Below, one piece after another: positions 28,801 to 37,319 of a DNA stretch of 51,408 nucleotides. The notes beneath the pieces are model-generated. The model ran no database searches, was not told where the DNA came from, and saw nothing but the letters and a program-made list of their open reading frames with translations. This stretch comes from Desulfobulbaceae bacterium (lineage in GTDB: Bacteria > Desulfobacterota > Desulfobulbia > Desulfobulbales > Desulfobulbaceae), in the NCBI GenBank assembly GCA_019163135.1, contig JAFLKR010000117.1, positions 1 through 51,408 on the forward strand, given 5' to 3'. Numbering within the stretch: the first letter of the stretch is position 1; every line of letters begins with the position of its first letter. The position numbers were made by a program, and so were the translations under genes.

Positions 28801-29084
28801 TCAGGTGATTGCTGCGGCAACTCGGTTTCTGAGGATTTTTCTGCGGGCGCTTGGGTGCTGGGCGTCTGCACTGGCGGCGTACTTACCACCATTTCCTGGG
28901 AGGCCGGCACCTTGTCGACGGCTTTTTCAGGAGCAGGGGGTGGGGTCGGATGGGATTGTGGCCCCGCAACCTGGGGGTGTCCCTTGGGAGGCGGGTTTTC
29001 CTTGATCATCTTGCTGTTATAACTGGCGAGCATGATGTATGCCGCAACACCTAGGAGGGAGAAGAGAATCAGACGGATTTTCAT
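25890..29084 (-). CDS. large coiled-coil OmpA-family protein
   Basis: The 1064-residue protein has an N-terminal membrane anchor (ILFSLLGVAAYIMLASY, no cleavage site), a Pro-rich linker (40-110), a huge Gln/Ala/Leu-rich coiled coil (about 115-900), a thrombospondin type-3-like Ca-binding stretch (DRDHDGLGDAVDFCPDS), and a C-terminal OmpA domain (about 955-1064) with GYTDAVGD and NNLALSVLRAQTVVKSL. The OmpA domain would hold peptidoglycan while the anchor stays in the inner membrane, so it could span the periplasm. Two kinds of internal repeat occur. It lies next to glgB with a small gap. Confidence 0.88.
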   Translation of the reverse strand: MKIRLILFSLLGVAAYIMLASYNSKMIKENPPPKGHPQVAGPQSHPTPPPAPEKAVDKVPASQEMVVSTPPVQTPSTQAPAEKSSETELPQQSPEPAALRVTIQPPPANIEELQQLPAELAQKEQQVRQLVEAQEAVAAKNRSLLALLDAGTAEVASKERLLQEADAQMKVLAADKERLTNELASAKTAIAQLGNDLKKLEVAGTNVQLSIQEKEALQQTLQQQLQEQTNEAHRLKAQLDAGTTDAATKEQMLQVADAQNKALAAELANAKAAIEQLDGNLKKLIAAETNAQQALQEKEALQQTLQQQLQEQKGEADRLKAQLEEITAQGEAAKTELAKVQQFVLEQSSAIDMLKTQQSDTTAQLETARTELTKVQQFVHEQSSAFDMLKTQQTDTAAQLETAKADLAQAALKLESQNQQYQEVEQQRAALELQKGALEKTLHEKTDSLANAIQTLQTLKQEVSAQPQAAATVQNILDQRNKELEQVKKETAAQIEQLGKQVADLSKKDGQTTAELTKYKAEAEAAQKKVAELEAAQTLAQTAVMEAEKKMAAALDSSNTLQSQLNDKEATISGNQAQTVELLAKIAALNDQKIGLTSQIEALQADNKSLLPLKATFEEKSAALADAETKLQDLAALQAKNGELTKTLEEKTAALATAAQQGEELNALQAQSAELQTKVQALSAQIETNASVVKQLETEKGDLAGKLAAAEALTKELEPLQKSLSEKTAALALAETKLKALANADEQIAQFQTKLTAETAALQAMQTAKQAAEKKVAEFETTLKNQGQSLATSTERAKSLETELTAAQNRIKELMDKNHLQQQQDLLPNLNQQIETLRNQIAQTETAGAQMKKNLTEVTAAMQAKAEETLAANQKMQALQKEKDALQKELDALKNQPRPVTIQPSAVQPPAAPPAGSLGPDRDHDGLGDAVDFCPDSPAGAPVNTLGCPVNKGIILNGVTFKSGTAVLLPDSEKILEKVAASLAPLAQVKVEVAGYTDAVGDPKNNLALSVLRAQTVVKSLTAKGIAAERLTAKGYGQENPIADNTTSAGKQKNRRVELHPMAQ
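27880..28089 (-). repeat. two 105-bp tandem repeats in the coiled coil
   Basis: GTTTCCAGTTGGGCG begins copies at 27880 and 27985, exactly 105 bases (35 codons) apart, coding twice for a segment like KVQQFVxEQSSAxDMLKTQQ. The seven-residue heptads fit 35 residues as five turns, so the repeat keeps coiled-coil phase. A larger 252-base (84-residue) near-repeat, with QEKEALQQTLQQQLQEQ at its head, lies upstream in the protein (plus about 28100-28500). Confidence 0.8.
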
Positions 29085-29135
29085 GATGTTTGTTTTTGGG
29101 TTAAGGTCATGTATGAGAAAAGCTAAGTAGCTTCA

Positions 29136-31064
29136 TTAACAACGTTTGAGGAACACAGTGGAAAGCGGTGGCAGAGTGAGCGAGAGCGTTTGGTTCATGG
29201 CATGGCATGGTTCCGGAAAGGTATTGATTACCGCACCATTGCTGACTCCGCTGCCCCCATAGATTTCCTGGTCCGAATTGATCAACTCGCGGTAGGTGCC
29301 CGGCCCGGGGGCCCCGATCCGGTACTGATGACGGACCAGCGGGGTGAAATTGCAGATCACGATGACAAAGTCCTCGGGATCTTTGGCATAACGGATGAAA
29401 GAGAGGACGGAACTGTCGGCATCATTGGCATCGATCCAGGAAAATCCGGTCCAGTCGAAATCGGCCTGGTACAGGCTTGGTTCGTTTCGGTACACCAGGT
29501 TGAGATCACGCACCAACCGTTGCAGACCGCTGTGACGGGGGGAGTCGAGGGCCTGCCATTCCAGGCCGGTGTCGTGATTCCATTCTTGCCATTGGCCAAT
29601 ATCGCAGCCCATGAACAGCAGTTTCTTTCCGGAATAGCCCCACATAAATCCCAGGTAGGTGCGCAGGTTGGCAAATTTTTGCCATTCATCGCCGGGCATC
29701 TTGTTGATCAGTGAGCCTTTGCCGTGGACAACCTCGTCGTGGCTCAGCGGCAGGATGAAATTTTCGTGGAAGGCGTAGAGCATGCCAAAGGTCATCTGAT
29801 TGTGATGAAATCGTCGGAACAGGCTATCCTTGGACATGTAACTTAAGGTGTCGTGCATCCAGCCCATGTTCCATTTGAGGCTGAATCCCAGGCCACCGAG
29901 ATACGTGGGGCGGGAAACCATGGGCCAGGAGGTCGATTCTTCGGCGATGGTCAGGATACCGGGGAAAATTCCGTGCAGCACCTCGTTGACCTTGCGCAGG
30001 AAACTGATGGCCGCCAGATTTTCCCGGCCGCCGTATTCGTTGGGGACCCATTCTCCTGCCTGCCTGGAATAATCGAGATAGAGCATGGAGGCGACCGCAT
30101 CCACCCGGAGGCCGTCGATATGATATTTGTCGATCCAGAACAGGGCGTTGGAGATCAGGAATGAGCGGACTTCATTGCGGCTGTAGTTGAAAATCAGCGT
30201 GCCCCAGTCCTGGTGCTCGCCCTGTTGGGGATTGGCGTGCGCATACAATTGGGTGCCGTCGAAAAAATTGAGACCGGCTTCGTCTTTGGGAAAATGGGCG
30301 GGAACCCAATCGAGGATGACGCCTAACCCTGCACTGTGGCATTGGTCGATGAAAAACATGAAGTCCGATGGCGTGCCGAAGCGGGAGGTCGGAGCAAAAA
30401 ATCCCAGGACCTGATAGCCCCAGGAGCCATCGAACGGGTACTCGGCAATGGGCAGCAGTTCGATATGGGTATAGCCCATCTCCTTGACATAAGGCACAAG
30501 GGTGGCGGCCAGTTCCCGGTAGGACAGATAACGGTTGCCCCATTGTTCATCCACCTCCCGGCGCCAGGAGCCGAGGTGGACTTCATAGATGGAGATCGGG
30601 TTGTCGAGGGCTTGACTGCGGCCCCGGTTCGCGATCCATTCGGCATCCTGCCATTGGTAGCTGTCAAGCTCAGCGACCACTGAGCCGGTTCGCGGGCGCT
30701 CTTCCATCGCAAAACCAAAGGGGTCGGCTTTGTCTAACTGCCGTTGATCCTGGGTGGTAATGCAGTATTTGTAAACCGTGAATTCGGTGAGGCCGGGAAT
30801 GAACAGGGTCCAGATGCCCGCATCCGAGGAATGCATGAGATGCAGGGTCGCATCCCAGTCGTTGAAGTCCCCGATGACCGCCACCTGCTTGGCGTTGGGT
30901 GCCCAGACTGAGAAAACCACGCCTTCTTTTTGGTCGAAGTGTACCAGGTGGGCCCCTAGTTTTTCATAGGCCCGTTCATGCGTACCTTCGCTGATCAGAT
31001 ATCGGTCGAAATTGCTCAGCCATTCAGCCGGGACAGCCGTTCCAGTCGGGATTTCGCTCTTCAT
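29136..31064 (-). CDS. glgB: 1,4-alpha-glucan branching enzyme GlgB
   Basis: GlgB makes alpha-1,6 branches in glycogen. The 642-residue protein has the N-terminal carbohydrate domain ([20 protein letters not shown]) and the GH13 barrel with its four regions: the VPAHFPKD stretch, nucleophile Asp in [12 protein letters not shown], acid Glu in [10 protein letters not shown], and [13 protein letters not shown]-terminal beta domain ends with FLKRC. It is a little shorter than E. coli GlgB (728), matching forms without an N1 extension. A short AAGCT/AGCTT stem (29120-29133) at the stop could end transcription. The gene stands apart from other glycogen genes. Confidence 0.95.
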   Translation of the reverse strand: MKSEIPTGTAVPAEWLSNFDRYLISEGTHERAYEKLGAHLVHFDQKEGVVFSVWAPNAKQVAVIGDFNDWDATLHLMHSSDAGIWTLFIPGLTEFTVYKYCITTQDQRQLDKADPFGFAMEERPRTGSVVAELDSYQWQDAEWIANRGRSQALDNPISIYEVHLGSWRREVDEQWGNRYLSYRELAATLVPYVKEMGYTHIELLPIAEYPFDGSWGYQVLGFFAPTSRFGTPSDFMFFIDQCHSAGLGVILDWVPAHFPKDEAGLNFFDGTQLYAHANPQQGEHQDWGTLIFNYSRNEVRSFLISNALFWIDKYHIDGLRVDAVASMLYLDYSRQAGEWVPNEYGGRENLAAISFLRKVNEVLHGIFPGILTIAEESTSWPMVSRPTYLGGLGFSLKWNMGWMHDTLSYMSKDSLFRRFHHNQMTFGMLYAFHENFILPLSHDEVVHGKGSLINKMPGDEWQKFANLRTYLGFMWGYSGKKLLFMGCDIGQWQEWNHDTGLEWQALDSPRHSGLQRLVRDLNLVYRNEPSLYQADFDWTGFSWIDANDADSSVLSFIRYAKDPEDFVIVICNFTPLVRHQYRIGAPGPGTYRELINSDQEIYGGSGVSNGAVINTFPEPCHAMNQTLSLTLPPLSTVFLKRC

Positions 31065-31240
31065 CGTGATGCTTATGCCTCTTGCAGGTTCAAGGGTTGC
31101 AAAACGGGTTTAATCTACCGCATTAACCGATGAATGTCATGGGGAAATATCAGTTTTGCGCATTCCCGAGGCCAGCGGCTTGGAGCCATCGGGGGGAGCA
31201 GGCGGTTTTCATGGAAGATATGTGCGCGGTTTGTGCTTAT

Positions 31241-32407
31241 TTAAAGGCAGCGTTGCAGCACTTTGGCAACCAACTCCGGGGTATAGTCGTGCAGCCGCCA
31301 GAGTCGGGCCAGCCCTTTAGTGTTCTCGGCGATCTGCGGAATGTCACTGGCCGGGATGCCGAGGTCGTGCAGGGTTACCGGAGCCTTCATGCGACAGAAC
31401 CACCGGCGCATTTCATCGATAGTCTGTTCGGCGCCCTGGTCGGCATGGGTTATCCCGAGCGAAGGGAAAATCCGCTTACCCAAATCGGCAATGCGGGGAG
31501 CGCATGTGTCGGCATGATGCTGCAACCAACCCAGGATGACTACCGCCAGACCGGCTCCGTGGGGGACATCGTAGAGGGCGCTGAGTGAATGTTCGATCAG
31601 ATGCATGGGGAACCCGACTCGGCCCAGGCCCGCCGCGGTCAGCCCGTTGAGAGCCAGGGTGGCGGTCCACAGCAGATTGGCCCGGCCGTTATAGTCGCAG
31701 GGATCCAGCAGGCAGCGCTCGCAGGCGGTCATGGCGTTTTCAATCAGCCCTTCCATCAGCCGGTCCTGCACGGGAGTGTCGGGATCGGCAGTGGTCAGGT
31801 AGCACTCGAGCACATGGCTGATGGTGTCGATGGCGCCGTACGCTGTATAATCCGGGGGCACGGTGAAGGTGGCCTCGGGATCAAGAATCGAGACCTTGGG
31901 GTAGAGCAATCGGTGGCCGAAGCCGAATTTTTCCAGGGTAGTGTCGTTGGTGATTACCATCCCCGAATTCATCTCCGAGCCCGAGGCGGCAAGGGTGAGC
32001 ACCGTGGTGACCGGCAGGGTCTGTTTGATGCCTTTCTTGCCGGTGAAGAATTTCCAGACATCGTGCTCGACCAACGCTCCGGCACCGATGGCCTTGGCCG
32101 TATCGATCACCGACCCGCCGCCCACGGCAATGATGACCTCGGTTTGGTGCTCCTTGGCCAGTCGGATTCCTTCCCGCACCTGGGAGAGCAGCGGGTTGGA
32201 GCGGACCCCGCCGAGTTCGGCAATCTCCAGGCCCGCTGCCTGTAACCCGGCGGTTACCTGTGCATACAGACCGTTATCCTTGATGCTGTGCCGGCCATAG
32301 ACCAATAAACCGCGCTGCCCCCAGGCGCGGCTTTCCGGGCCGAGGGCGTCAATGGTATTGCGGCCGAAAAGGATCTTGGTCGGGTTGTGGAAAACAAAAT
32401 TGTGCAT
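31241..32407 (-). CDS. iron-containing alcohol dehydrogenase
   Basis: The 388-residue protein has the group III fold: an N-terminal NAD(P)-binding half (FGRNTIDALG; GGGSVIDTAKAIG, the dinucleotide loop) and a metal half with GAIDTISHVLECYL, HLIEHSLSALYDVPHG and a downstream His-rich patch. It looks like the butanol dehydrogenase / YqhD group, which reduces aldehydes or oxidises alcohols with NAD(P)H. Substrate unclear. It follows DUF2062 by 11 bases. Confidence 0.9.
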   Translation of the reverse strand: MHNFVFHNPTKILFGRNTIDALGPESRAWGQRGLLVYGRHSIKDNGLYAQVTAGLQAAGLEIAELGGVRSNPLLSQVREGIRLAKEHQTEVIIAVGGGSVIDTAKAIGAGALVEHDVWKFFTGKKGIKQTLPVTTVLTLAASGSEMNSGMVITNDTTLEKFGFGHRLLYPKVSILDPEATFTVPPDYTAYGAIDTISHVLECYLTTADPDTPVQDRLMEGLIENAMTACERCLLDPCDYNGRANLLWTATLALNGLTAAGLGRVGFPMHLIEHSLSALYDVPHGAGLAVVILGWLQHHADTCAPRIADLGKRIFPSLGITHADQGAEQTIDEMRRWFCRMKAPVTLHDLGIPASDIPQIAENTKGLARLWRLHDYTPELVAKVLQRCL

Positions 32408-32418
32408 GGCGGGCGGCG

Positions 32419-32928
32419 TTACTCCTCCCGCCGGTTAAGCAGGTGTTTCTGTCTTCTTTTTTCCTGGAGCCTGGCAAAAAAACGGAACACTATAATATAG
32501 GTGAGGACGCCGGCGGGAATGGCCAGCACCAGGCCGCCGACCATCATCACCAGGATGGCGTCAAGCCCCATCGCCCGAACGGTGTCCAAGCTGTCCATGA
32601 TCCCCTCGGTTTTGATCAAGGCGAGAACACTCTTGATTTTTTCCCAGGTCAGGCGGCCAGGTAGAAAGAAATCGCCGATTTTCCAGGCTAGGAAATATTG
32701 AGGCACAAAGGTCAGGGGATTGCTGACGATATTGGCGGTGATGATGCCCGCGATCGGGTTGACTCGAAAGAGCAGGGTGAATCCTAGAATCAGGACGTTA
32801 TGGAGCGGCAGGGTCGGGGTGGCACCGACCGCGCTTCCGATGGCCGCGCCCAGGGCGAGGGAGCGGTTTGAACCCTGCAGTCGCTTAAAGCGCAGGGTGT
32901 AAAAACGAACAGTTCGTGACAGGCTCAT
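32419..32928 (-). CDS. DUF2062 membrane protein
   Basis: The 169-residue protein has three or four membrane segments and the DUF2062 core (AIGSAVGATPTLPLHNVLIL; ANIVSNPLTFVPQYFLAW). Members are small inner-membrane proteins of unknown role, sometimes fused to glycosyltransferases. The C-terminal is basic (EKRRQKHLLNRREE). It precedes the alcohol dehydrogenase; that pairing may be chance. Confidence 0.82.
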   Translation of the reverse strand: MSLSRTVRFYTLRFKRLQGSNRSLALGAAIGSAVGATPTLPLHNVLILGFTLLFRVNPIAGIITANIVSNPLTFVPQYFLAWKIGDFFLPGRLTWEKIKSVLALIKTEGIMDSLDTVRAMGLDAILVMMVGGLVLAIPAGVLTYIIVFRFFARLQEKRRQKHLLNRREE

Positions 32929-33020
32929 GGTCTTAAATCAATCAATCCGGAGAGAGGTAGGGGGGCGTGGTGCAGGTGCATCCGGTCATAGGTTCTGTGG
33001 TGTTGTTTGTTAGGTCGTGT

Positions 33021-33707
33021 TTACCAATACTGCCAATTTCCAGTGGCAAAGACATACCAGGCCAGGGTGATATTGGTGACCGCATGGGCGGTGATACAGG
33101 CGAGCAGATCTTTCCGGTATATCCACAAAAAGGCCATGAGCAGTCCATAGGCTATGGATGCCGGCCATTCCGGCAGGGTGTGGCCCGAGGCGAAGGCTAC
33201 GGTGGAGATGCCGACGGCCGCCCACGACCAACTACCGGGTGCCACCGTATTGATAGAATGTCGGTCAAGTGCCAGGTGCAGCGGATCCTTTTCCCGGTTG
33301 GTTCTCGCCTGATCCCATTGCCAGGCGAGTCGGAGCACAAACCCCCGCATCATTAATTCTTCAAAAACAGGGACCAGTAACCCGGCGCTCAGTAAACGCA
33401 GCACGAAGGCCTGGCTAGACCAGGGCGGGGTATCTCCCGGCTTGACAAAAGGGCTCAGCAGAGCGATCCAGAGGAAAAGACCAACGAGGCCGAAACCGGC
33501 GCCGACGAACACGGAACCAAGGGGCGAACGAGGGCCTCTGAGCGGACAGTACCAGCGCCAGGCCCACCAGAGCAGAGCGGGCACTACAATGAGCCGAAGA
33601 AGATAATTATATTCTGCCGTTAAAGAGTCAGGCAAGAGGGCGGCAATCCCCACATAGGCAAGGTAAGGGGCCGCGTAGGGCAGGATGAGCTGACGGTTAG
33701 TGGTCAT
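33021..33707 (-). CDS. CPBP-family intramembrane protease, PEP-CTERM/CAAX-related type
   Basis: The 228-residue protein has 6-7 helices and the CPBP motifs: EELMMR (two Glu and Arg), a His in FASGHTLPEW, and AHAVTNI near the end. The pattern around GHTLPEWPASIAYGLLMAF and LLACITAHAVTN is like the CAAX-related proteins found with exosortase systems; that is a memory-based match. No exosortase or PEP-CTERM gene occurs in this window. It lies 27 bases after the small membrane gene. Confidence 0.75.
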   Translation of the reverse strand: MTTNRQLILPYAAPYLAYVGIAALLPDSLTAEYNYLLRLIVVPALLWWAWRWYCPLRGPRSPLGSVFVGAGFGLVGLFLWIALLSPFVKPGDTPPWSSQAFVLRLLSAGLLVPVFEELMMRGFVLRLAWQWDQARTNREKDPLHLALDRHSINTVAPGSWSWAAVGISTVAFASGHTLPEWPASIAYGLLMAFLWIYRKDLLACITAHAVTNITLAWYVFATGNWQYW

Positions 33708-33734
33708 CTGTTCCTCAAGCCGGGGGAGGTGCGG

Positions 33735-33989
33735 TCATGCGGCAGCTGGCGGTTTGGGTTTTTCTGCCGAGGCTTCTTTTTTCTCCAATCGCCGGGTGCG
33801 AATGAAGTCAAGTCCGGCCCAGAGCAGCAGCACGCCGCTGGCGATCCGGTTGAAGGTCTGATGTTTCATCATGTCCGGGTCGATGGAGATCCAGCCATCG
33901 TAAAAACACCAGAGGCCAAAACCGGCCAGCAGTACCGGGAAAACATACGGGCTGATCTGGGGTGGGGCGGGCTGCTTCGTTTCTGTCAT
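33735..33989 (-). CDS. small membrane protein of unknown function
   Basis: 84 residues with two helices (YVFPVLLAGFGLWCFYDGW and IASGVLLLWAGLDFIRTRR) and a Pro/Lys/Ala-rich cytoplasmic tail. A very strong ribosome site (AGGAGAGGAG on the minus strand) precedes ATG 33989. I do not recognise a family. It is in the rsmA-tsaD strand run. Confidence 0.75.
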   Translation of the reverse strand: MTETKQPAPPQISPYVFPVLLAGFGLWCFYDGWISIDPDMMKHQTFNRIASGVLLLWAGLDFIRTRRLEKKEASAEKPKPPAAA

Positions 33990-34028
33990 CTTCTCCTCTC
34001 CTGTTCAAGAAGGCTGTAGTCTGGGAAT

Positions 34029-34877
34029 CTATGACACAATGGTATGGCTTAACTGGATGAAATTTTCAAGGGTCAGCGTCTCCGCCCGAGCGGTGGGCGA
34101 GATTCCGGCGGCTTCGATGCGTTGGGCAAGTTCTTTTTTGTCGGCGATCAGGGAGGCGCTGTCCAAGGCGTTGAGCAGGGTTTTACGCCGCTGGCCGAAG
34201 GCGGCATGCACCACCCGGCTGAAGAGCTTGCGGTCAAAAGCCTCCAGGGCCTGAACCCGTTCCGGTTGCGGATAGAATCCGATGCGGACCACAACCGAGT
34301 CGATCTTGGGCCGGGGATGAAAATCGGAGGGGTGGACCTTGAGCAGCAGTCGCACCTCGGCGCAGCTGGCCAAAAGGACGGTGGGCGCGCCGTAATCCTT
34401 GGTGCCGGGTTGGGCCAGCAGCCGCTGGGCGACTTCTTTTTGGAGCATGACCACGGCAAAATCCATCAGGTCGGCATGGTCGATCAAACGGAAAAGAAAG
34501 GGGGTTGAAATCGAATAGGGCAGGTTGGCCACGATTTTCAACCGCTGCCCCGGGACAACCAACTCGGTGAAATCGACCTTGAGGACATCGGCGTGGCGCA
34601 GTTCCACATTGGCGGGTAGGTCCTGCTGCTCCTGGTGCAGCCGGATGATTCCCGAATCCAGTTCCAGGCCGATCACCTTGGCGGTCGCCGCTGCCAGCGG
34701 TTTAGTCAGCGCCCCAAGGCCGACGCCGACCTCGATCACCTGGTCTTCGGGGTTGAGTCCGGCCAGTTCGACAATCCGCCGCGACGTATGCTCATGCACC
34801 AGGAAATTCTGGCCGAGTTTTTTATTCGGGGCCAGCCCTTTGCGTTTGAGCAGTATTCTGGTTTTTTCGTGGGTCAT
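34029..34877 (-). CDS. rsmA: 16S rRNA (adenine1518-N6/1519-N6)-dimethyltransferase RsmA/KsgA
   Basis: KsgA dimethylates two adenosines at the 3' end of 16S rRNA. The 282-residue protein has KKLGQNFLVHEHTSRRIV (18-35), the SAM-binding VIEVGVGLGALT (near 48) and the catalytic NLPYSISTPFLF (near 117). The HPSDFHPRPKIDSVVV stretch is diagnostic. It begins 7 bases after tsaD. Confidence 0.96.
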   Translation of the reverse strand: MTHEKTRILLKRKGLAPNKKLGQNFLVHEHTSRRIVELAGLNPEDQVIEVGVGLGALTKPLAAATAKVIGLELDSGIIRLHQEQQDLPANVELRHADVLKVDFTELVVPGQRLKIVANLPYSISTPFLFRLIDHADLMDFAVVMLQKEVAQRLLAQPGTKDYGAPTVLLASCAEVRLLLKVHPSDFHPRPKIDSVVVRIGFYPQPERVQALEAFDRKLFSRVVHAAFGQRRKTLLNALDSASLIADKKELAQRIEAAGISPTARAETLTLENFIQLSHTIVS

Positions 34878-34884
34878 CGGCAGC

Positions 34885-35889
34885 CTAATTGAGTGGCGAA
34901 CGGGAATAGGCGTCGGTGTCGGGATCGACCCGGTCGCCCCGGAGAAACTGGTGGTAGCCGGCGACCGCGATCATGGCGGCATTGTCGGTGCAGAAAATGG
35001 GGGAGGGCATAAAGAGCTGCAGGCCTTTATCATTACAGTGCTGCTGCATGACGGCCCGTAGTCTGGGATTGGCCGCCACTCCGCCGCCTAGCACGATGCG
35101 GGTGTGGCCGGTCCGGGCGGCTGCAGTCAGAGTTTTTTTGACCAGAACCGTAACTACCGCTTCCTGGAAAGAGGCGCAGATGTCGGCCAGGGCCAGCGGT
35201 TGGTCCGTGCGCCGCTGGGTGTTGACATGGTTGGCCACCGAGGTCTTAAGGCCGCTGAAACTGAAATCGAGGCTGTCTTCCCCCAGCCAGGCGCGGGGAA
35301 AGGCGATGGCCGCCGGATCGCCGTCGACGGCGAGTTGGCTGATCACCGGTCCGCCGGGGTAGCCGAGGCCGAGCAGTTTGGCCACCTTGTCAAAGGCTTC
35401 GCCGGCGGCGTCGTCACGGGTCCGGCCCAGGCGGGTGTAGGTCACCGGGTCTTCGACGGTATAGATTGAGGTGTTGCCGCCGGAGACGATCAGGGCGGTA
35501 TAGGGAAAAATTGGTTTGTCGGCCTCAAGCAGACAGGACAGCAGGTGTCCGGCCATATGATCGACCCCGACGCAGGGCCGGTCCAGCACCAGCGCCAGCG
35601 CCTTGGCAAAGGTGAACCCGACCAGCAGCGAACCGACAAGGCCCGGTCCCTGGGTGGCGGCAATGAGGTCGATATCGGCCAGTTGCACCCCCGCCTGGGC
35701 CAGGGCTTCCTCGACTACCGGCCGGATCATTTCGATATGGCGGCGCGAGGCGAGTTCGGGAACAATGCCGCCGAACCGGGCATGGATCTCGTTCTGGCTG
35801 CTGATGACCGAGGAGCGCAGGTGGTTGTCGGGTTCCAGGACAGCGGCCGCTGTGTCGTCGCAAGAGCTTTCTATGGCAAGGATGAGCAT
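34885..35889 (-). CDS. tsaD: tRNA N6-adenosine threonylcarbamoyltransferase TsaD
   Basis: TsaD transfers threonylcarbamoyl to A37 of ANN-decoding tRNAs. The 334-residue protein has AIESSCDDTAAAVL (5-18), the metal histidines in GVDHMAGHLLS (near 109), the sugar-kinase-like ISGGNTSIY stretch (here VSGGNTSIY) and GGGVAANPRLR near 270. It diverges from moaA and heads the run tsaD-rsmA-small membrane gene. Confidence 0.96.
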   Translation of the reverse strand: MLILAIESSCDDTAAAVLEPDNHLRSSVISSQNEIHARFGGIVPELASRRHIEMIRPVVEEALAQAGVQLADIDLIAATQGPGLVGSLLVGFTFAKALALVLDRPCVGVDHMAGHLLSCLLEADKPIFPYTALIVSGGNTSIYTVEDPVTYTRLGRTRDDAAGEAFDKVAKLLGLGYPGGPVISQLAVDGDPAAIAFPRAWLGEDSLDFSFSGLKTSVANHVNTQRRTDQPLALADICASFQEAVVTVLVKKTLTAAARTGHTRIVLGGGVAANPRLRAVMQQHCNDKGLQLFMPSPIFCTDNAAMIAVAGYHQFLRGDRVDPDTDAYSRSPLN

Positions 35890-35900
35890 GAGGCCGTTGG

Positions 35901-35929
35901 TTGCAATCCGTCCTGTTCGGTGGTATCAA
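35901..35929 (+). promoter_or_regulatory. possible moaA promoter
   Basis: TTGCAA (35901-35906) and TATCAA (35924-35929) are 17 bases apart, in the 110-base gap between divergent tsaD and moaA. The region 35930-35945 is AT-rich. No riboswitch-like structure is visible. Confidence 0.35.
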
Positions 35930-35999
35930 TAATCATATATACGGTTGTTGTTCGTCCGAATTCCGAGCACCAACTTCTTTTTTGCGAGCAACATACCCG

Positions 36000-37046
36000 A
36001 TGAAACAAGAAATTACCAGTACCACCCCCGATGGAATCGGGTTGACCGATTTATTTTCCCGGCCCATTTCCTACCTGCGTCTCAGTCTGACCGACCGCTG
36101 CAACCTTCGCTGTATGTATTGTGTCACCGAGGACGAAGTCAACGGCTGCCTTTCCAAGTTGGGACACGGTGACCTGCTCACCTACGAAGAACTGCTGCGG
36201 GTGGTCCGGGTGGCTGTGGCCATGGGCATCACCAAGGTCCGGCTCACCGGCGGCGAACCGCTGGTGCGGCGGAATGTGCTCGGGTTTATCCGGGACCTGA
36301 CCCAGATCGAAGGGCTGGCCGATGTCCGCATCACCACCAACGGGGTGCTCCTGGAGCGCTACGGCCGGGAATTGTATGATGCCGGGGTCACCAAGGTCAA
36401 TATCAGCCTCGACAGCCTGCATCGCGAGCGGGTGGCGGAGATCACCGGGGTCGACTGCTTCGAGCCGGTCTGGCGGGGGATCGAGACCGTGCTCGCCCTG
36501 GGTTTTTCTCCGGTCAAACTCAATATGGTCGCCATGCGGCACATCAACGACGACGAGATTCTGGCATTCGCCCGGCTGTCGCAGCGGATGCCTTTACAGG
36601 TGCGCTTTATTGAATTTATGCCCATCGGCGCCTCCAGCCGCTGGAACGCTGACACCTATATCAGCACCGACGAGATCATGGCGCGGATCAGCACCCTCGG
36701 CGAGCTCATCCCCATGCAGAAAGGCAAGCATGACGGGCCCGCCCAGGTCTTCCGGCTCGGTGCGGATGCCAGCGGCTCGCTCGGCTTCATCAGCCCCTTA
36801 AGTCACCACTTCTGTGACCGCTGCAACCGGCTGCGCCTGACCTCGGCCGGAGCGCTACGTTCCTGTCTCCTCCATGACGAGGAAATCGATCTGCGCTCCG
36901 TGCTCAGGGCGCAGGGGCCCGATTCGGCGATCCGTGAGGCCCTGCTGGCCGCCATCCGCAACAAACCGCAGGGGCACCAGCTGGAGGAGCGGATGCGCCG
37001 GACCGGCAGCGACTGCCACGGCCGGATGTCGCGGATCGGCGGCTGA
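36000..37046 (+). CDS. moaA: GTP 3',8-cyclase MoaA
   Basis: MoaA is a radical-SAM enzyme that starts molybdenum-cofactor synthesis, needed in this kind of organism by formate dehydrogenase and related enzymes. The 348-residue protein has the N-terminal cluster CNLRCMYC (near 26-34), GGEPLVRRNVLG, and the C-terminal cluster CDRCNRLRLTSAGALRSCL. It ends in GG, the MoaA tail. ATG 36000 is the start that fits homologues; a longer frame upstream is not supported. Confidence 0.96.
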   Translation: MKQEITSTTPDGIGLTDLFSRPISYLRLSLTDRCNLRCMYCVTEDEVNGCLSKLGHGDLLTYEELLRVVRVAVAMGITKVRLTGGEPLVRRNVLGFIRDLTQIEGLADVRITTNGVLLERYGRELYDAGVTKVNISLDSLHRERVAEITGVDCFEPVWRGIETVLALGFSPVKLNMVAMRHINDDEILAFARLSQRMPLQVRFIEFMPIGASSRWNADTYISTDEIMARISTLGELIPMQKGKHDGPAQVFRLGADASGSLGFISPLSHHFCDRCNRLRLTSAGALRSCLLHDEEIDLRSVLRAQGPDSAIREALLAAIRNKPQGHQLEERMRRTGSDCHGRMSRIGG

Positions 37047-37103
37047 GGGTTTTCGATGCCCGGAGCCGTATCCTCCCGCGATACTCCGCCCGCGATCCAG
37101 TGG

Positions 37104-37319
37104 TCAGCCGCGCGGGTGGAAAATCTCAAAAAGCGCCTTCCCCAGGCTGTGCAGCGTATAGGGTTTCTGCAGATAACCGGAGACGCCCATTCGAAGGGCT
37201 CGCTGCACCTCTTCGTCCTTGGAAAAACCGCTGACGATCAGGGCTTTCTGACCGGGATGGAGCGCGATGATCTGCTTAAAGGTCTGACGCCCGTTCATCC
37301 CCGGATCCATGAGCATGTC
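37104..37319 (-). pseudogene. truncated receiver domain fragment
   Basis: Minus-strand codons from 37319 read DMLMDPGMNGRQTF, then KALIVSGFSK and a final GYLQKPYTLHSLGKALFEI, the second half of a response-regulator receiver domain as found at the end of hybrid histidine kinases (MDPGMNG is typical of that group). The phospho-acceptor Asp is the first residue left. The N-terminal half and any kinase are missing, and upstream sequence switches to group II intron RNA at 37319. There is no ribosome site. It is a relic. Confidence 0.8.
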
